Of a stretch of DNA of 64,000 nucleotides, positions 41,984 through 52,879 are shown piece after piece. The translations under genes and the position numbers were made by a program. Source of the DNA: Galeopsis tetrahit (Eukaryota > Streptophyta > Magnoliopsida > Lamiales > Lamiaceae); contig OY776131.1 in assembly GCA_963675135.1 (NCBI GenBank), forward strand, positions 38,897,381-38,961,380. The letters run 5' to 3'. The notes beneath the pieces were generated by a model. It searched no databases. It was not told where the DNA came from and saw nothing but the letters and a program-made list of their open reading frames with translations. How positions within the stretch are numbered: the stretch's first letter is position 1; every line of letters begins with the position of its first letter.

Positions 41984-42493
41984 GAGGAGGGATCGAGGAG
42001 GGAGGAGGGGGGGATCGGAGTTTCTTTCTCTCGAAAGAGAAATAAGTAATATGTTCTTCAGTTTATATACAAAAAAAATTGCCTTTACCGACGGAAATTT
42101 CCGTCGGTAATGACCACATTTAATTTTGGGAGTCGATCAAGAGGCGGTTAGTTAATGCGGGTCGGTTACCGACGGAAATTTCCGTCGGTAAGGGCTAATT
42201 TAAATATATCCGCGTCCGTTTAAAATTATCACGCGAGGGCCCAACAATATGGCGCGGTTACCGACGGAAATTTACAATACCGACTGAAAAATCCGTCGGC
42301 CGGTGACCCAAAAACGACACCGTGTAGAGAGTTCTGAGTGTCCGTCGGCATATCCGTCGGGAAAGCCGACGGAAATTGAATTCCGTCGGCAGAGTCTTCT
42401 GACTTTGAATTCCGTCGGTAATCCGTCGGTACAGCCGTCGGAAAGGTAATCCGTCGGTATACGTCCGTCGGCATAAACGAGCTTTTTGTAGTG
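41984..42493 (-). mobile_element. Right terminus of the CACTA (En/Spm) element
   Basis: On the minus strand the end reads CACTACAAAAAGCTCG, the canonical plant CACTA terminus, at 42478-42493. Inside it lies a ~400-bp array of ACCGACGGAAAT-type words in both orientations, including perfect palindromes with the core CCGACGGAAATTTCCGTCGG near 42088 and 42166. A TATA-like tttatataca near 42060 and a pyrimidine-rich leader (minus) follow inward and join, across the copia array, the leader at 24790-24855. It is probably the promoter end of the element. The 3-bp flank is AAT; the matching left end was not found. Confidence 0.9.
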
Positions 42494-42639
42494 AATTAAT
42501 TCTCCATCTTTCCACAAATTCGAACTTTTAGATGAGACTAAATTATTTCATGGTATCAGAGTCTCAAGGCTCACGTCTACAAATTCTTTTTTTCATCTTG
42601 CTGCTACTCGCTTGGGTAGTTGGTTGGTTGTGTTCTCAA
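42494..42639. repeat. Flanking repeat A plus block B, copy 1
   Basis: Bases 42494-42580 (aattaattctccatctttcc..., then tttcatggtatcagagtc) match dispersed repeat A, also seen at 53320 and 54333. Bases 42590-42639 (catcttgctgctactcgctt gggtagttggtt) match block B at 54628-54675. The CACTA element inserted near the start of this repeat A copy. Confidence 0.75.
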
Positions 42640-43347
42640 CAGGGACGGAGGGAGAGAGGGCCCGGGGGGTCACTGGGCCCCCCACCCATTTTACAATTTT
42701 TTTTTAATAATTTTTTTAAAAATATTAAATAATAAAAAATAAAAGAAAAATAATTATAATTAATTATATTTAATAGTTATATAATAATTTCTAAGTGTAT
42801 TAGTAAAATATTAGTAGTGCAATTATTACTTTTTCTGTCTTATAAGTACTTGTTTTGTGTATAATTAAATAACTTTTTTTTTTTAAAAATTATCTTTCAT
42901 TATCATGAAAGATTGAGGGAAAAAAATGAATGAAAGTATAAGAGAGTGGAATAACTTGCTTTAATAATAAAGAAAGAAAGATGAAAAAGTATTAAAATAA
43001 AAATTATAGGAATTTACATATGAATAATTTAGGGAGAAACGTGTAAAAATAGCTAAAAATGATAATTTTTTGAAACAAGAATTAAGACTAATAGCGCCAA
43101 TCAATATGAAACGAGTGAAGTATATAACAATTTAAAACATAAAAATTAAAAGATGCTCGTGTATAGACTGTATAAATATTATTTTGTAGGTAATGAGTGG
43201 AATGAATGAAACTTTTATTGAAATATATTAAAACTTAACTTGATTAATTATTAATATATTATATGTTTCAAAAAAATTTATAGATATTAAAAGCGAAATT
43301 TATTATTCATAATTGGGCCCCCCATCGATTAGTTTCTGGCTCCGCTG
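42640..43347. mobile_element. hAT-type non-autonomous element, 708 bp
   Basis: It begins CAGGGACGGAGGGAGAG and ends CTGGCTCCGCTG, imperfect inverted repeats of the CAGGG-CGGAG type, and is flanked by the 8-bp duplication GTTCTCAA (42632-42639, 43348-43355). The related copy near 54667 has the uninterrupted site. The subterminal regions carry complementary GGGCCCCCC runs. The interior is AT-rich and non-coding. Confidence 0.88.
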
Positions 43348-44394
43348 GTTCTCAACTATACTTTTATAGTGGTTCTTAACATATTTTGCAGTTGAGTTCT
43401 AAATTTTTTTATTCAAAGTAAAAGCTCACACTTGTCCAAATTTGATCTCAAAGGCCAAAAGTGAAATTGATATGATCTTCTTGGCCTGATTTTGTCATGG
43501 TTTAATAATAACTAAATTTCTCCTACCATTATGTTTCTTAATATATGTACATAAACAATTTTTTTATATACAGGACAACATATTTATAAACAAATTCTCA
43601 TATTTTATTAAGAGTATATATGACGTTGACAAAGTTCACATACATAATAAAATTTATGAAATAGAGCAGAAGATTCGGTAACTTGATTAGATTAAGGCGC
43701 GGATCCATTAGCATTACAAGAGAAAATTACACTTTCTAATTATTAAGAATAATATGACTCCCTAATTAAAAAGGAAAAAAAAAACGCGATTTCTTCATTA
43801 ATCCACCTGCGTTCTTTCTAATTTCCACGCATAATATAGATAATAAGCCTGTCAAACCAAAATTACATCTCAGTTAGTGTGATATATATATTATAAATCG
43901 TTACAAGATATGACATAAAATACATAAATTCGAATTGTACCAAAGGAGACGCGCGGGATAAAAGTATTATATGCAATGTCTTTCACATGCAAGATCCAGT
44001 TAAATATATAAGTTTTTTCAGACGTTTTTTACACGATTTTTTGTCTTAAAATTAATTGTTTTGGTCAAATAATTGACACATATTTTGAGATACCTTCAAA
44101 AAAAAAAAAAAAAGACACATATTTTGAGATAAAAAATGTAATAAGTGGAGTGTTAATGATTAATTTTGTAAATTTTAAGAATAAAGTAAAAAAAAAAAAA
44201 TTGTATTTGGTGTGTATGAGTAGGTCACAAATTAGTAATAAGATTTCTTGATATATGAATATTAGGAAGATTGAGTTTATGAAAGAATTTAATTTTGAAA
44301 GCATACAAACAATTGGGATTTCCAAATAAGAAAAGTATATATATATGGAAGAAAGAGAGTACCTTAATTTTGTTGTTGTTGGGCGTAAGTGTCC
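43348..44394. other. AT-rich intergenic DNA; block C and 3' flank of the RADIALIS-like gene
   Basis: Bases 43380-43475 (tgcagttgagttctaaat..., aaagctcacacttgtccaaa) are duplicated at 55535-55620. The rest is AT-rich. On the minus strand, AAG|GTACTCTC at about 44361 is a possible splice donor just 3' of the gene's stop codon, as for an intron in the 3' UTR. Confidence 0.6.
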
Positions 44395-44622
44395 CTATAG
44401 GTTATAGTTAGGAAAAGGAACATAGCCAGAATCAATTCGGCGGAGATCCTCAATGAGAATATAGTAGTGCCTCTCCACTTCCTCCGCCGATTTTCCGCCT
44501 CCGACGGCCCGAGCAACGTTGACCCAGCGGTCGGGAGTGTTGGAGTCGAAGCGGGCGAGTGCCTTCTCGAAGAGTTTGTTCTCCTGCGGAGTCCATGCTC
44601 TACCCTTTTGTGAAGTCGCCAT
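44395..44622 (-). CDS. RADIALIS-like (RL) single-MYB/SANT protein
   Basis: This 75-residue protein starts at MATSQKGRAWTPQENKLFEK and contains one SANT/MYB domain with the RL signatures DSNTPDRWVNVARAVGG, SAEEVERHYYILIEDL and the terminal VPFPNY. RL proteins are small nuclear or cytoplasmic MYB-related factors; in Antirrhinum RADIALIS competes with partners to control floral dorsoventral asymmetry. I chose the internal Met at 44622 because it gives the family's usual N-terminus; an upstream Met at 44649 would add nine unrelated residues. The domain looks intact. It is the only recognisable host gene here. Which RL paralogue this is cannot be told. Confidence 0.9.
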   Translation of the reverse strand: MATSQKGRAWTPQENKLFEKALARFDSNTPDRWVNVARAVGGGKSAEEVERHYYILIEDLRRIDSGYVPFPNYNL

Positions 44623-44736
44623 ATGTAAATTATATATGATCAAACTCAAATCTCTTTAGCCCTTTAATATATTTAGCTAACTTAAAGGGCTAGCTGCGAG
44701 ATGTGAGATGATGCTAAAACTTGTGTTGCGACTTCT

Positions 44737-44744
44737 TATTTATA
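44737..44744 (-). promoter_or_regulatory. TATA box of the RADIALIS-like gene
   Basis: On the minus strand TATAAATA occurs about 115 bp upstream of the ATG, giving a 5' leader of roughly 80 nt if transcription starts ~30 bp downstream. Confidence 0.6.
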
Positions 44745-45279
44745 GTGGGGGAGTCAGGGGTAAAGTTGGAAATTAATGAATGAATGCATGACTCGTCTTG
44801 TTTATAACCACAAGCTTCAGGACAAAGGGGAGGAGGAATCAGTATCCATATTAGCAAACCAAGTTGTGCATTCGTATCATTTTATTTCTGCATTGTACAT
44901 GCATGCTACACCTCAACAATTATAAAAATATTAATTCAACATTTCTCTATAAGTTCGGATATTTAGATAAGACGGACTTCTTTTATAGTATTAAAATCTC
45001 ATACTACGTCCACACGTCCTAAGTTCAACTTCTGTTGAAAACTACTAATACTCTGTCAGAAAAATAATATAAATGAATTAATTTTGTACCTCAATTCACA
45101 CATCTATACCATTAGAAAAAAAAAATATAATATGTACTCAATTTATTCATCAAAAGTGTGTTCACTTTCCTTATTTGTATGTCCATCAAAAGTGTATTCA
45201 TTTCATTTTATAGAAACAATCCCTTTATCTTTACTGCACAACACTATTACTTTATTTACTTTACCTGTTTTTTCTTAAA

Positions 45280-45529
45280 GGGTTGGTCTGCTATGGACTC
45301 GAGTGCATGTTGTGCACCCTAGTCCATGTTGCACTTTTCAGTTTTACTGACTTACACTTTTTTGTAAATGTTGTTGCACTTTTCAATTATTAAACTGTAT
45401 AATAATATTTTTAGTTATAGTGACTTACACTTTTTAGTAATATTGTGTTGTACTTTTCAGTTTAATAACTTACACTTTTCTTTAGACTAAGGTGCACAAC
45501 ATGCACTCGAGTGCATACTAGACTTTACC
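45280..45529. mobile_element. 250-bp Mutator-like MITE, copy A
   Basis: Inverted ends of ~45 bp include the palindrome TGCACTCGAGTGCA (left copy with one change) and GTTGTGCACC. The element is flanked by the 9-bp duplication tttcttaaa (45271-45279, 45530-45538). A second copy of the same length lies in opposite orientation at 61848-62097. No ORF. Confidence 0.92.
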
Positions 45530-45538
45530 TTTCTTAAA

Positions 45539-46130
45539 ATGTTTGAGCATACTCATGGTTGACAGAGGAAGTACATATGAAATGATTTCACCTCTCTCTA
45601 CCTTTTAGATAGAGATTTAATTCTTCGTGATATTAGAGCTTCAATTTTCTATATATTTAAACTTTTAGATGAAATGGTGTGATTTTTTTAATGTTGAATT
45701 TATAATTTCGAATGTTTCATGTATTATGATATGAGAATATTGGTGTTTCATTTTTTTCATTTTATTAATAAGTTAAAAACTTCTCAAAATTAAAAGTATA
45801 ATTTTTTTAATTTTAAAAAAATGATTTTTTTTATTTTTAATATTTTAAAATTTAAGAAAATTTGAATCAATTTTTTTTTTTTTAATATAGATTAGAAATT
45901 ACATCTTGAATTAAAATAATCAATTAATATGAAGTAAACATTTATTTGAGATATAATTTTTTTCTCTGCTTACATTATTCACATAACTTTTTTTTTTAGA
46001 AAATTTTTAGTAATTGTCAATAAAAAAATTATGTGAGTGTATTCTAGAATAATTTAAAAAAAATTATTTAGAATATTTTTAGTAATTGTTAATTAATAAA
46101 AAAAAATTAAAATCTTCTAACTAAATTTGA
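45539..46130. other. AT-rich non-coding DNA with a repeat A-like relic
   Basis: Bases 45600-45680 (tttaattcttcgtgatatta..., aaacttttagatgaaatgg) resemble the starts of repeats at 52890 and 55850. Long A and T runs follow. No gene. Confidence 0.5.
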
Positions 46131-46562
46131 CTAGTTTTTGCCCGTGCGATGCACGGGTATATTTGTTGTTGTTTTTGAAAAAAATATATAAATGTTATTT
46201 TATATTATATATTAACATACTGACACAAAAAGAGTTTGAAGTTTATCTTTCTTCATCAAAAGACTTTTTTTTATTCATAAACTCATTATTCACAGTTTAT
46301 TTCTTCCGCAAAACCTTCTTCTTTGAACAATTCAATTACAAAACCAATGAATCAGTAATTTGAGACTGGTGTTGACGGGAGAACAACCTTCTATCGATAT
46401 TTATAGTGGTGGTCGTGAAAGGAGAGGTGAATAATTATTTTCTCAATTATTGTGAAATTGATTGAGTACCTACTTCTAACGAACATGACACATGACTTCA
46501 AAATATACTTGGCAAAATAGTTTTTTTTTAGGAGAGGCTAATTCCTCTTTTATATAATAAGA
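46131..46562 (-). mobile_element. Small Helitron-like element, 432 bp
   Basis: On the minus strand it starts TCTTATTATATAAAAGAGG after an A and ends with a hairpin (CCCGTGC-ATC-GCACGGG, 7-bp stem) followed by CAAAAA and CTAG before a T. A TC start, a short GC hairpin close to a CTRR end, and insertion between A and T are the Helitron rules. No Rep/helicase is present, so it would be non-autonomous. Confidence 0.7.
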
Positions 46563-47222
46563 TTCATTGTACAAACGATTTTCAAGCTCTTGTAAGGATG
46601 AATGTTGTTGTAGAAATATGACACAAAAATAAATGATTTGGGCATCACGATTTTTTCACTCAGATTCCTTTGGACTTTGGGAGCAACACATTTCTTTGGA
46701 CAACGAAATAGGACGTGATCAATTAGGGATAAATTTATCCATAAACTTTATTCGAGAACTAAATTTTTTTAAAACTACAAACTAAATCTGAAAAATAGAA
46801 TTTTCACCATCCACATCCACGTCACATATAATAAATTTATTGCCAAAATAACAATATTTGCACATTTAAAAGAAGTTGATAACACATCGATTCAAAGAAA
46901 TCTAAAAAACTAAATATGTATATACAACAAAGTCAATATTGAGATGGAAAAACATTCAACGGCTAATTTTTTCTCTTACTATTCTTGAAGTGTATTTTGA
47001 GTTTAGTGACATCAAAGTTGACTACAATAGCAAAAAGAGCAGCATCTCCAGTCAAAGAAAAATAAATTTCTTCCATCTTTTCTTCTTTTCAATCTCCTGG
47101 TACATGTACAATCAGATTAATTGAAATAGAATGATGAGAATTAAGAACAAAAACAACAGATTAAGAGATAATTGAAGAGAAGCAAAAAATTTAACAAATA
47201 TATTAAAATTTTGAAAAAACTA
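46563..47222. other. AT-rich non-coding DNA
   Basis: No gene is supported. It may be part of a larger Helitron-like body extending to 52150. Confidence 0.3.
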
Positions 47223-48659
47223 CAGTAGAACCTCTATAAATTAATACTCTACAAATTAATAAACTCTTTAAAATAATAAAATCTTCTGGTCCCGACTTGG
47301 GCCTTTGTAAAAAATCATCAAATTCGATAAGATAATAATTTTTCGAAAAATTCATTTATAAATATTAGGTCCCATTAAAACTCTAAATTAATAATTCATA
47401 AATATTACTCCACAATGATTTTATTTTCATAATGAGATTTATATAGTCTTTTAGACGAGAAGACATGGTTGAGCGTTATGAATTATTTTATTTTCATAAT
47501 GAGATTTATATAGTATATTGGTTTCATTCATTATGCATGAATATATTTAATTAATTATAATAATTATTTAAGTGCAACGAATTAATGTAAACATGTATAT
47601 ATATTTAACTAATTTCAATGAATTGATACATGCGTCCACGAATATAATAGTTAATTGTATACAATAAATTGATATTGACAATTGTTTACATGTATGTAAC
47701 TGGCTATTTACCCTCCTTTTTTAATAAATCCACACTCCCTTGTTTTAGGCACTCTCTTCTTTTAGACACTTATGTGTACAAGTTACATACATGTAACTAA
47801 ATCCAATTTTTTACATGGGTTATTAGTTATTTACCTTCTTTTTTATTAATTTCACCCCCAAATTTTTTAAAAGAAAAATACATGTAAAATACTATATTAC
47901 CATTTTATCAATTAAATTAAAATACAACTCATTAAAATTATAATTATACACCGATTCACCAATAAATCACCACGAAGTCAAATATTATTCTATTTTTTTA
48001 ACTTTTAAAAAATAAATATAAAAACATAACGAATATTAAAAAAATATGAAACTCAAAAATAAAATTATGAAATAAAATTTCCAGTTTTTTTTTTCAAAAA
48101 ATGACCAAAATTTAGGATAAAAATACAGAAAAAATTGAAAAAAAAAACTAAACTAAAAAAATTCATTTTTTTTCTAATTTGGGTATAAATGTATGAATAT
48201 GACATGCTCACTTTCTAGCTTTAATCTGATTTATAATAACTAAGATTATTTTGTTATGTCTTCATTATTTCTAAAATGATATCTGGTTTGTTACAAGTTT
48301 TTTAAGGTTGTAGATAATTTTTTAAAACTAATTAATAATATAATCTAATTGAAAAATTAAATTTATATTTAGAAACTTAAATGAGTTGAGAATTGGGGAA
48401 GAAACCAGCATAATATTGCATCAACTTTATTATTTTCTTTGGGATCATCGTCATGTTGATGCATTCATATGTTTATTGAGTGTGATCGTATCTATTAATT
48501 GAATTGTGTGTTCAGTGTGATTCATTCTCACTTTTGTTATTCTTACTAGTTAGTTAATATCATTTTTTTAATATTGATGTATTAATTTGCATGGTATGCC
48601 TGGAATTATAAATGTGTTAAGTTATGTATTTTTTGTTAAATATAAATATTAGTTTAAAT

Positions 48660-48960
48660 ACGATATAGTATTAGTACGCCTATGGTATAGTACTAGTTAA
48701 TATTTTGTATAGTACTAGAGATTAACGTGGGTATAAAAATATTACAGAGTATTTAATATATGAACTAATACTATACAATATTTGAATTTATACTATACTA
48801 TATTTGAACTAGTACCATAGAGTATGTGAACTAATATTGTACAATATTTGAACTATTACCATAAAGTATGTGAACTCGAAACTCGAAAAAATTAAAACAT
48901 GTACCAATATAAACTAATATTATACTGTATATGAACTAATATGTACAGTACTGCATATTA
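48660..48960. repeat. Degenerate ~26-bp minisatellite
   Basis: Units of the form tatgtgaactaatactatac followed by aatatt recur about eight to ten times with many substitutions. No coding potential. Confidence 0.6.
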
Positions 48961-49537
48961 ACTAATAATATATCATAATACTTATCAACGGTTATCATAA
49001 CACTTATAAACTAAAAATTATATTCATAAAAAATTAAAATAAAGTGATTAAAAAATGAAAGTTCAAATGAAAAAAATAATTAAACAATGTAAAACGAAGT
49101 GAAATTTGTAAGGAATGAAGTAAAATTTTAAAAGGATAAGGTGAAAATTATACACCAATTAATTAAAGTAAAATAGTACCAATAAAATTGAACACTTGCC
49201 TAAGAGAGGTGAGACTTTTATTTTTTAAAATAAATTATTATTATACTATTTAATACTTAAAAAAAATCATTAATATTATTTTTAAATTTTTCTTATTAGA
49301 CTTTAAAATTTTAGAATAATTATTTATGACATAAAAAGAAAGTACGTTAAAAAAATTATCATTTGAAACACAAATGATAAACAGGAAGAAAAATAATATT
49401 AAAAAGATAAATATAAATATCAATTGAGTAAAATAAAAAAATAAAATTTTAAAAAATTAATGGAGTATTATTTTTTAATGATAAAATTAAAAAAAATTAA
49501 TTGAAGTAAAATAAAGGCCCATGAAAAAATGTATGTG

Positions 49538-49682
49538 TTAAATTGATATAGTAAATGGGTCATGTGTTATTGGATTGGATATAATAAATGGGTCATGTGT
49601 TATTTGTAATGAGTTATTGGATTGGATATAATAGTTACATATATTGGATTGGATATAGTAGTTACATATAACTAGTACACAA
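49538..49682. repeat. Short tandem repeats of tattggattggatataataa
   Basis: Four copies of ttggattggatata(a/g)ta occur, the first two followed by aatgggtcatgtgttatt. Confidence 0.75.
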
Positions 49683-50039
49683 GAGTGCAACCCATTGATA
49701 TTATACATGAATATATTTAATTAATTACAAAGAATTGATTGGTGCATGAATATAATCAATGATACATATATAAATTTATTTATTTTCAATACATATGTAC
49801 TAAATTTTTTTGAATTTAAAATATCTCTCTTTTAATTAATAAATATTAATTTATCGATAATTTAATATCTCTTTAAATTAATAAAATTTCATGGTCCCAA
49901 CATTATTAATTTATAGAGGTTTTACTGTATCTATTGATTTTCTTAAAGTCTTCTTTTCGAATTCAGGAAGAGCTTCACTGAACCCCAATAATAGATCATT
50001 ATAAGTATTAGCCGTATTTGATAATGGAGTGAGACTTGG

Positions 50040-50135
50040 TCTCTCCATCTCCCGACTCTTAATGCACATGTGGCAAGTCTCTCCATCTTCTTATTCTTTT
50101 AATGCACATGTGGCAAGTCTCTTCATCTCCCTATT
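50040..50135. repeat. Two ~50-bp direct repeats
   Basis: The unit aatgcacatgtggcaagtct plus ctccatct is repeated in tandem, with an incomplete further copy at 52097. Confidence 0.7.
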
Positions 50136-50344
50136 TCAGTTAATTAAGGTTTATAATAACCAATTGGTTTAGCACTTAACACAACGAATTAATACGTACC
50201 GCAGAAAATGAACAACATGTGACCTTTCACTTCATTTGCAACACTAAATTTTTATAAATTAAGTAAATGAGTTGTCTTAATTGCAACAATAGCATGTGAC
50301 ACGTGTGTGGAACGACACATGGCCAGACGTGGAAGAATGTGACA

Positions 50345-50418
50345 CGTAGAACGATACATGACGAAACCTTAGCATATATAAAACGACACATGGCGAAACC
50401 TTGGCATATATAGAATGA
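50345..50418. repeat. Two ~34-bp tandem repeats
   Basis: Units of acga(t/c)acatg(a/g)cgaaacct followed by t(a/g)gcatatata occur in tandem near 50352 and 50386. Confidence 0.75.
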
Positions 50419-51884
50419 CAATTTTGATTTTTTTAAAAAAATTGTATTACAATTTTTCATTGTTTTATATAGGTTGAATGTTAATTCTAATTTTGTTTGA
50501 TTAATCTAAAATTCATCTTTAAAAAAAAATATTAAGAAACATTCAAGTTGAACGATATAGTTATACTCCCTATAATTAGATATAGTGACATAACTCATTA
50601 AACAAATAAAAAATTTGTAAAAGAAATTATATCAATATAACAGTAAATTATGTAATGAATCTAGAATTATGAATAGTTCTACCCTTGTTTATATATAATG
50701 TGTTATTTGTCTCAAATATGTTGGTTAAGGATGCATGAAGCGCTTTGAGAGACAAGAAACACGACAACAAATTAAGGAAATCAAAGCATAAAATTAACCA
50801 AGAATGTTAAATGAATTTTTCTTATGATTTTATAGTAAAATCATTAACAAAATGCTAGCAAAAGAAATGATTGATACAATTTCAAATCAATAATCTCTTC
50901 ATTTACATTTAAGGTCATAAGAACGTTGTCTTGCAACATTGAAGTTAAGAAAATGTGGTTAGTAAAATATTATTCGCTTAAACCTAAATAAAATACATAT
51001 GTACCATGTTTAGAGTATAAAAATGAAAAACTATGAAAATGTAGAATAAAAAAAAAAAATCAGCATTAAAAAAAAAAAAAAAGTAATACAGTGAGGGCAT
51101 CCAATTTTTTTTTTTCATTATCGTGGCCTTGTAATATACATGAAACCGCTTATTGAAATGGGCAAGTGGAATCAAAACCTCTTTCATATTTTTCTTCATT
51201 ATTTGACGTAATGAAAAAGACAATTAACTAAGAAATAATATACTATCTGATACAACCTGATTTTACCAATACAGCCTGATTTAAAATTTCATTCTATTGA
51301 CAATTTATTTATCGAATGGAGAAAACGTTAAAAAAATTATATATAAAATTTTAACAAAATTCGACTTCAAGATAAAAAGACAATTACATTGATCGAAAAG
51401 TGGAAGTTATCACTTATCAATCATACTTTCTCTAGCCAAAATTTGATACAATCCTCTAAATTAAATTTAATAGTCAATTTCAATTACATCTTCCAAAGAT
51501 TTCACATGAGATAGTACTTGATTGTCACCCATATTTTATAGAACATAGCATCGATGCCACCATCGTTGTAAACAATAATGTCCTTATACACGCCCTTTCA
51601 TGTCACCTATCATGAGATGAAACATGCATGACAATCCTTATATCATATAAAATAATAAAATGAAAAGTGTACATGTAAATAAAAAAATAAAAGTTAGCAA
51701 AGAAAAAATGGGATAATCAACAATTGACAACTAATTGAACAGAAGGAAATGGAAAAGTAAAACTATAATTACCTTGACACTACATAGGAATGGAAAGAGG
51801 ACTAATAAGAGAGAATCACAGTCGACAAAAGCTGAACGAATGAGAGGTGGGTGGAAGACAACTTATTTATAGGAGGGAGAAGAT

Positions 51885-52050
51885 CAATGGTTGATTTTTT
51901 TGGTGGAAGATAAAGAACTCGGCGGTTTTTTTTAGAAGATAAAGAACATGATGTATTAAGAATAAAATTAATGGTTGCACATTAATGGTTAATTTTTTTT
52001 GTGGAAGATTAAGAATTCGGCGGTTTTTTTTCTTGAAGATAATAACATGT
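51885..52050. repeat. Tandem duplication of ~105-120 bp
   Basis: The sequence containing atggttgattttttt, gtggaaga and cggcggtttttttt occurs twice with changes (near 51890 and 51987). Confidence 0.7.
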
Positions 52051-52150
52051 GGGGAAATGACATGGCTTACACATGACAGAAGGAGGAGGGGTCTCAAATG
52101 CACATGTGTCGAAAGGAGGAGAGCCCTCATCCTCCTTTTATTATATAAGA

Positions 52151-52879
52151 TTAGTTAATTGAAGTGTCGAATAAATATTTATTGTACGTATATATAATGT
52201 TAAGATTGAAAGAAATAAAAATTGACGTGAAAATTAACGACTACACACAAATGATTTTATCATGTCTAAAAAAATATAATATATTTTAATTATGTGAATA
52301 CTATATATATTTTGATTGTTTATTCAATTGAGATTATTATTGATCTAAAGTATGATTTGTGTCATGAGAGTAGATTACTAGGGGATGTTTGTTTTGGAAT
52401 GGAAAATTCGGATTTTGGATTTGAAATCCCACCATGTTCTACTTAAAAAATTAAATTTAGAATTTTAAAATTCTATCCTACAAATACTTGTAAACTCTAT
52501 AAAAGTCATCCTATAGGTATCTACAAACTCTATATAAATATCTACATAAATTTCAAAACAAACCAAAAACATACCAGTCATTAAAATTTCAAAATTTACT
52601 AGATTTTGAAATTCAAATTTCAAAATTCTCAAAATCCCAAAACAAACATCTCCTAAATTTTGTACAGTTTCTATTTTATTGTATTTTGTCATTGCAAAAA
52701 ACCATGCCAATAACGTTGTGAAGTTTTTTGAAATTTATAATTTTATATATCTTTTTATTAATAAAACTATTTTATAATGCCCTTACTTATTAAAAATATT
52801 TTCTTAGAATAAAAAAAAGTTTAACTCTCACATACTCTAAGAATGAAAAGATATAAAAATTAATATAATATTAAAACCC
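52151..52879. other. AT-rich non-coding DNA
   Basis: A palindrome-like pair of aaaattctaaaat/ttgaaat words occurs at 52440-52640. No gene is supported. Confidence 0.4.

Larger units (their letters stand above)
47223..49927. mobile_element. TIR element of ~2.7 kb with TA flanks, non-coding
   Basis: The left end CAGTAGAACCTCTATAAATT and the inverted right end (CAGTAAAACCTCTATAAATT) match over 24 bp with one difference and are flanked by TA. The interior is AT-rich without ORFs and holds degenerate minisatellites. The superfamily is uncertain; TA flanks suggest Tc1/Mariner, but the ends are not Stowaway-like. Confidence 0.55.
49928..52150 (-). mobile_element. Possible larger Helitron-like 5' region
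   Basis: At 52150 on the minus strand an A is followed by TCTTATATAATAAAAGGAGG, closely resembling the 5' end of the small Helitron at 46562. No separate 3' hairpin with CTRR was found between 46563 and 52100, so the body may share the 46131 end or have lost its own. The stretch contains direct repeats at 50050-50130 (aatgcacatgtggcaagtct), 50350-50415 and 51890-52050, but no supported ORF. Confidence 0.35.

Noticed and set aside
20770..42493. A second complete CACTA element flanked by AAT
   Set aside because: The left flank at 20766 does not match the repeat A sequence that should precede the right flank, and the left tip lacks CACTACAAAAA; kept only as an alternative in the findings.
42541..42560. 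Primer site of a complete LTR element at tggtatcagag
   Set aside because: No LTR pair or internal coding region adjoins it; the same word recurs as part of dispersed repeat A.
48660..48960. Possible CRISPR-like repeat array
   Set aside because: Units are degenerate, AT-rich and contiguous without unique spacers, in a plant nuclear context.
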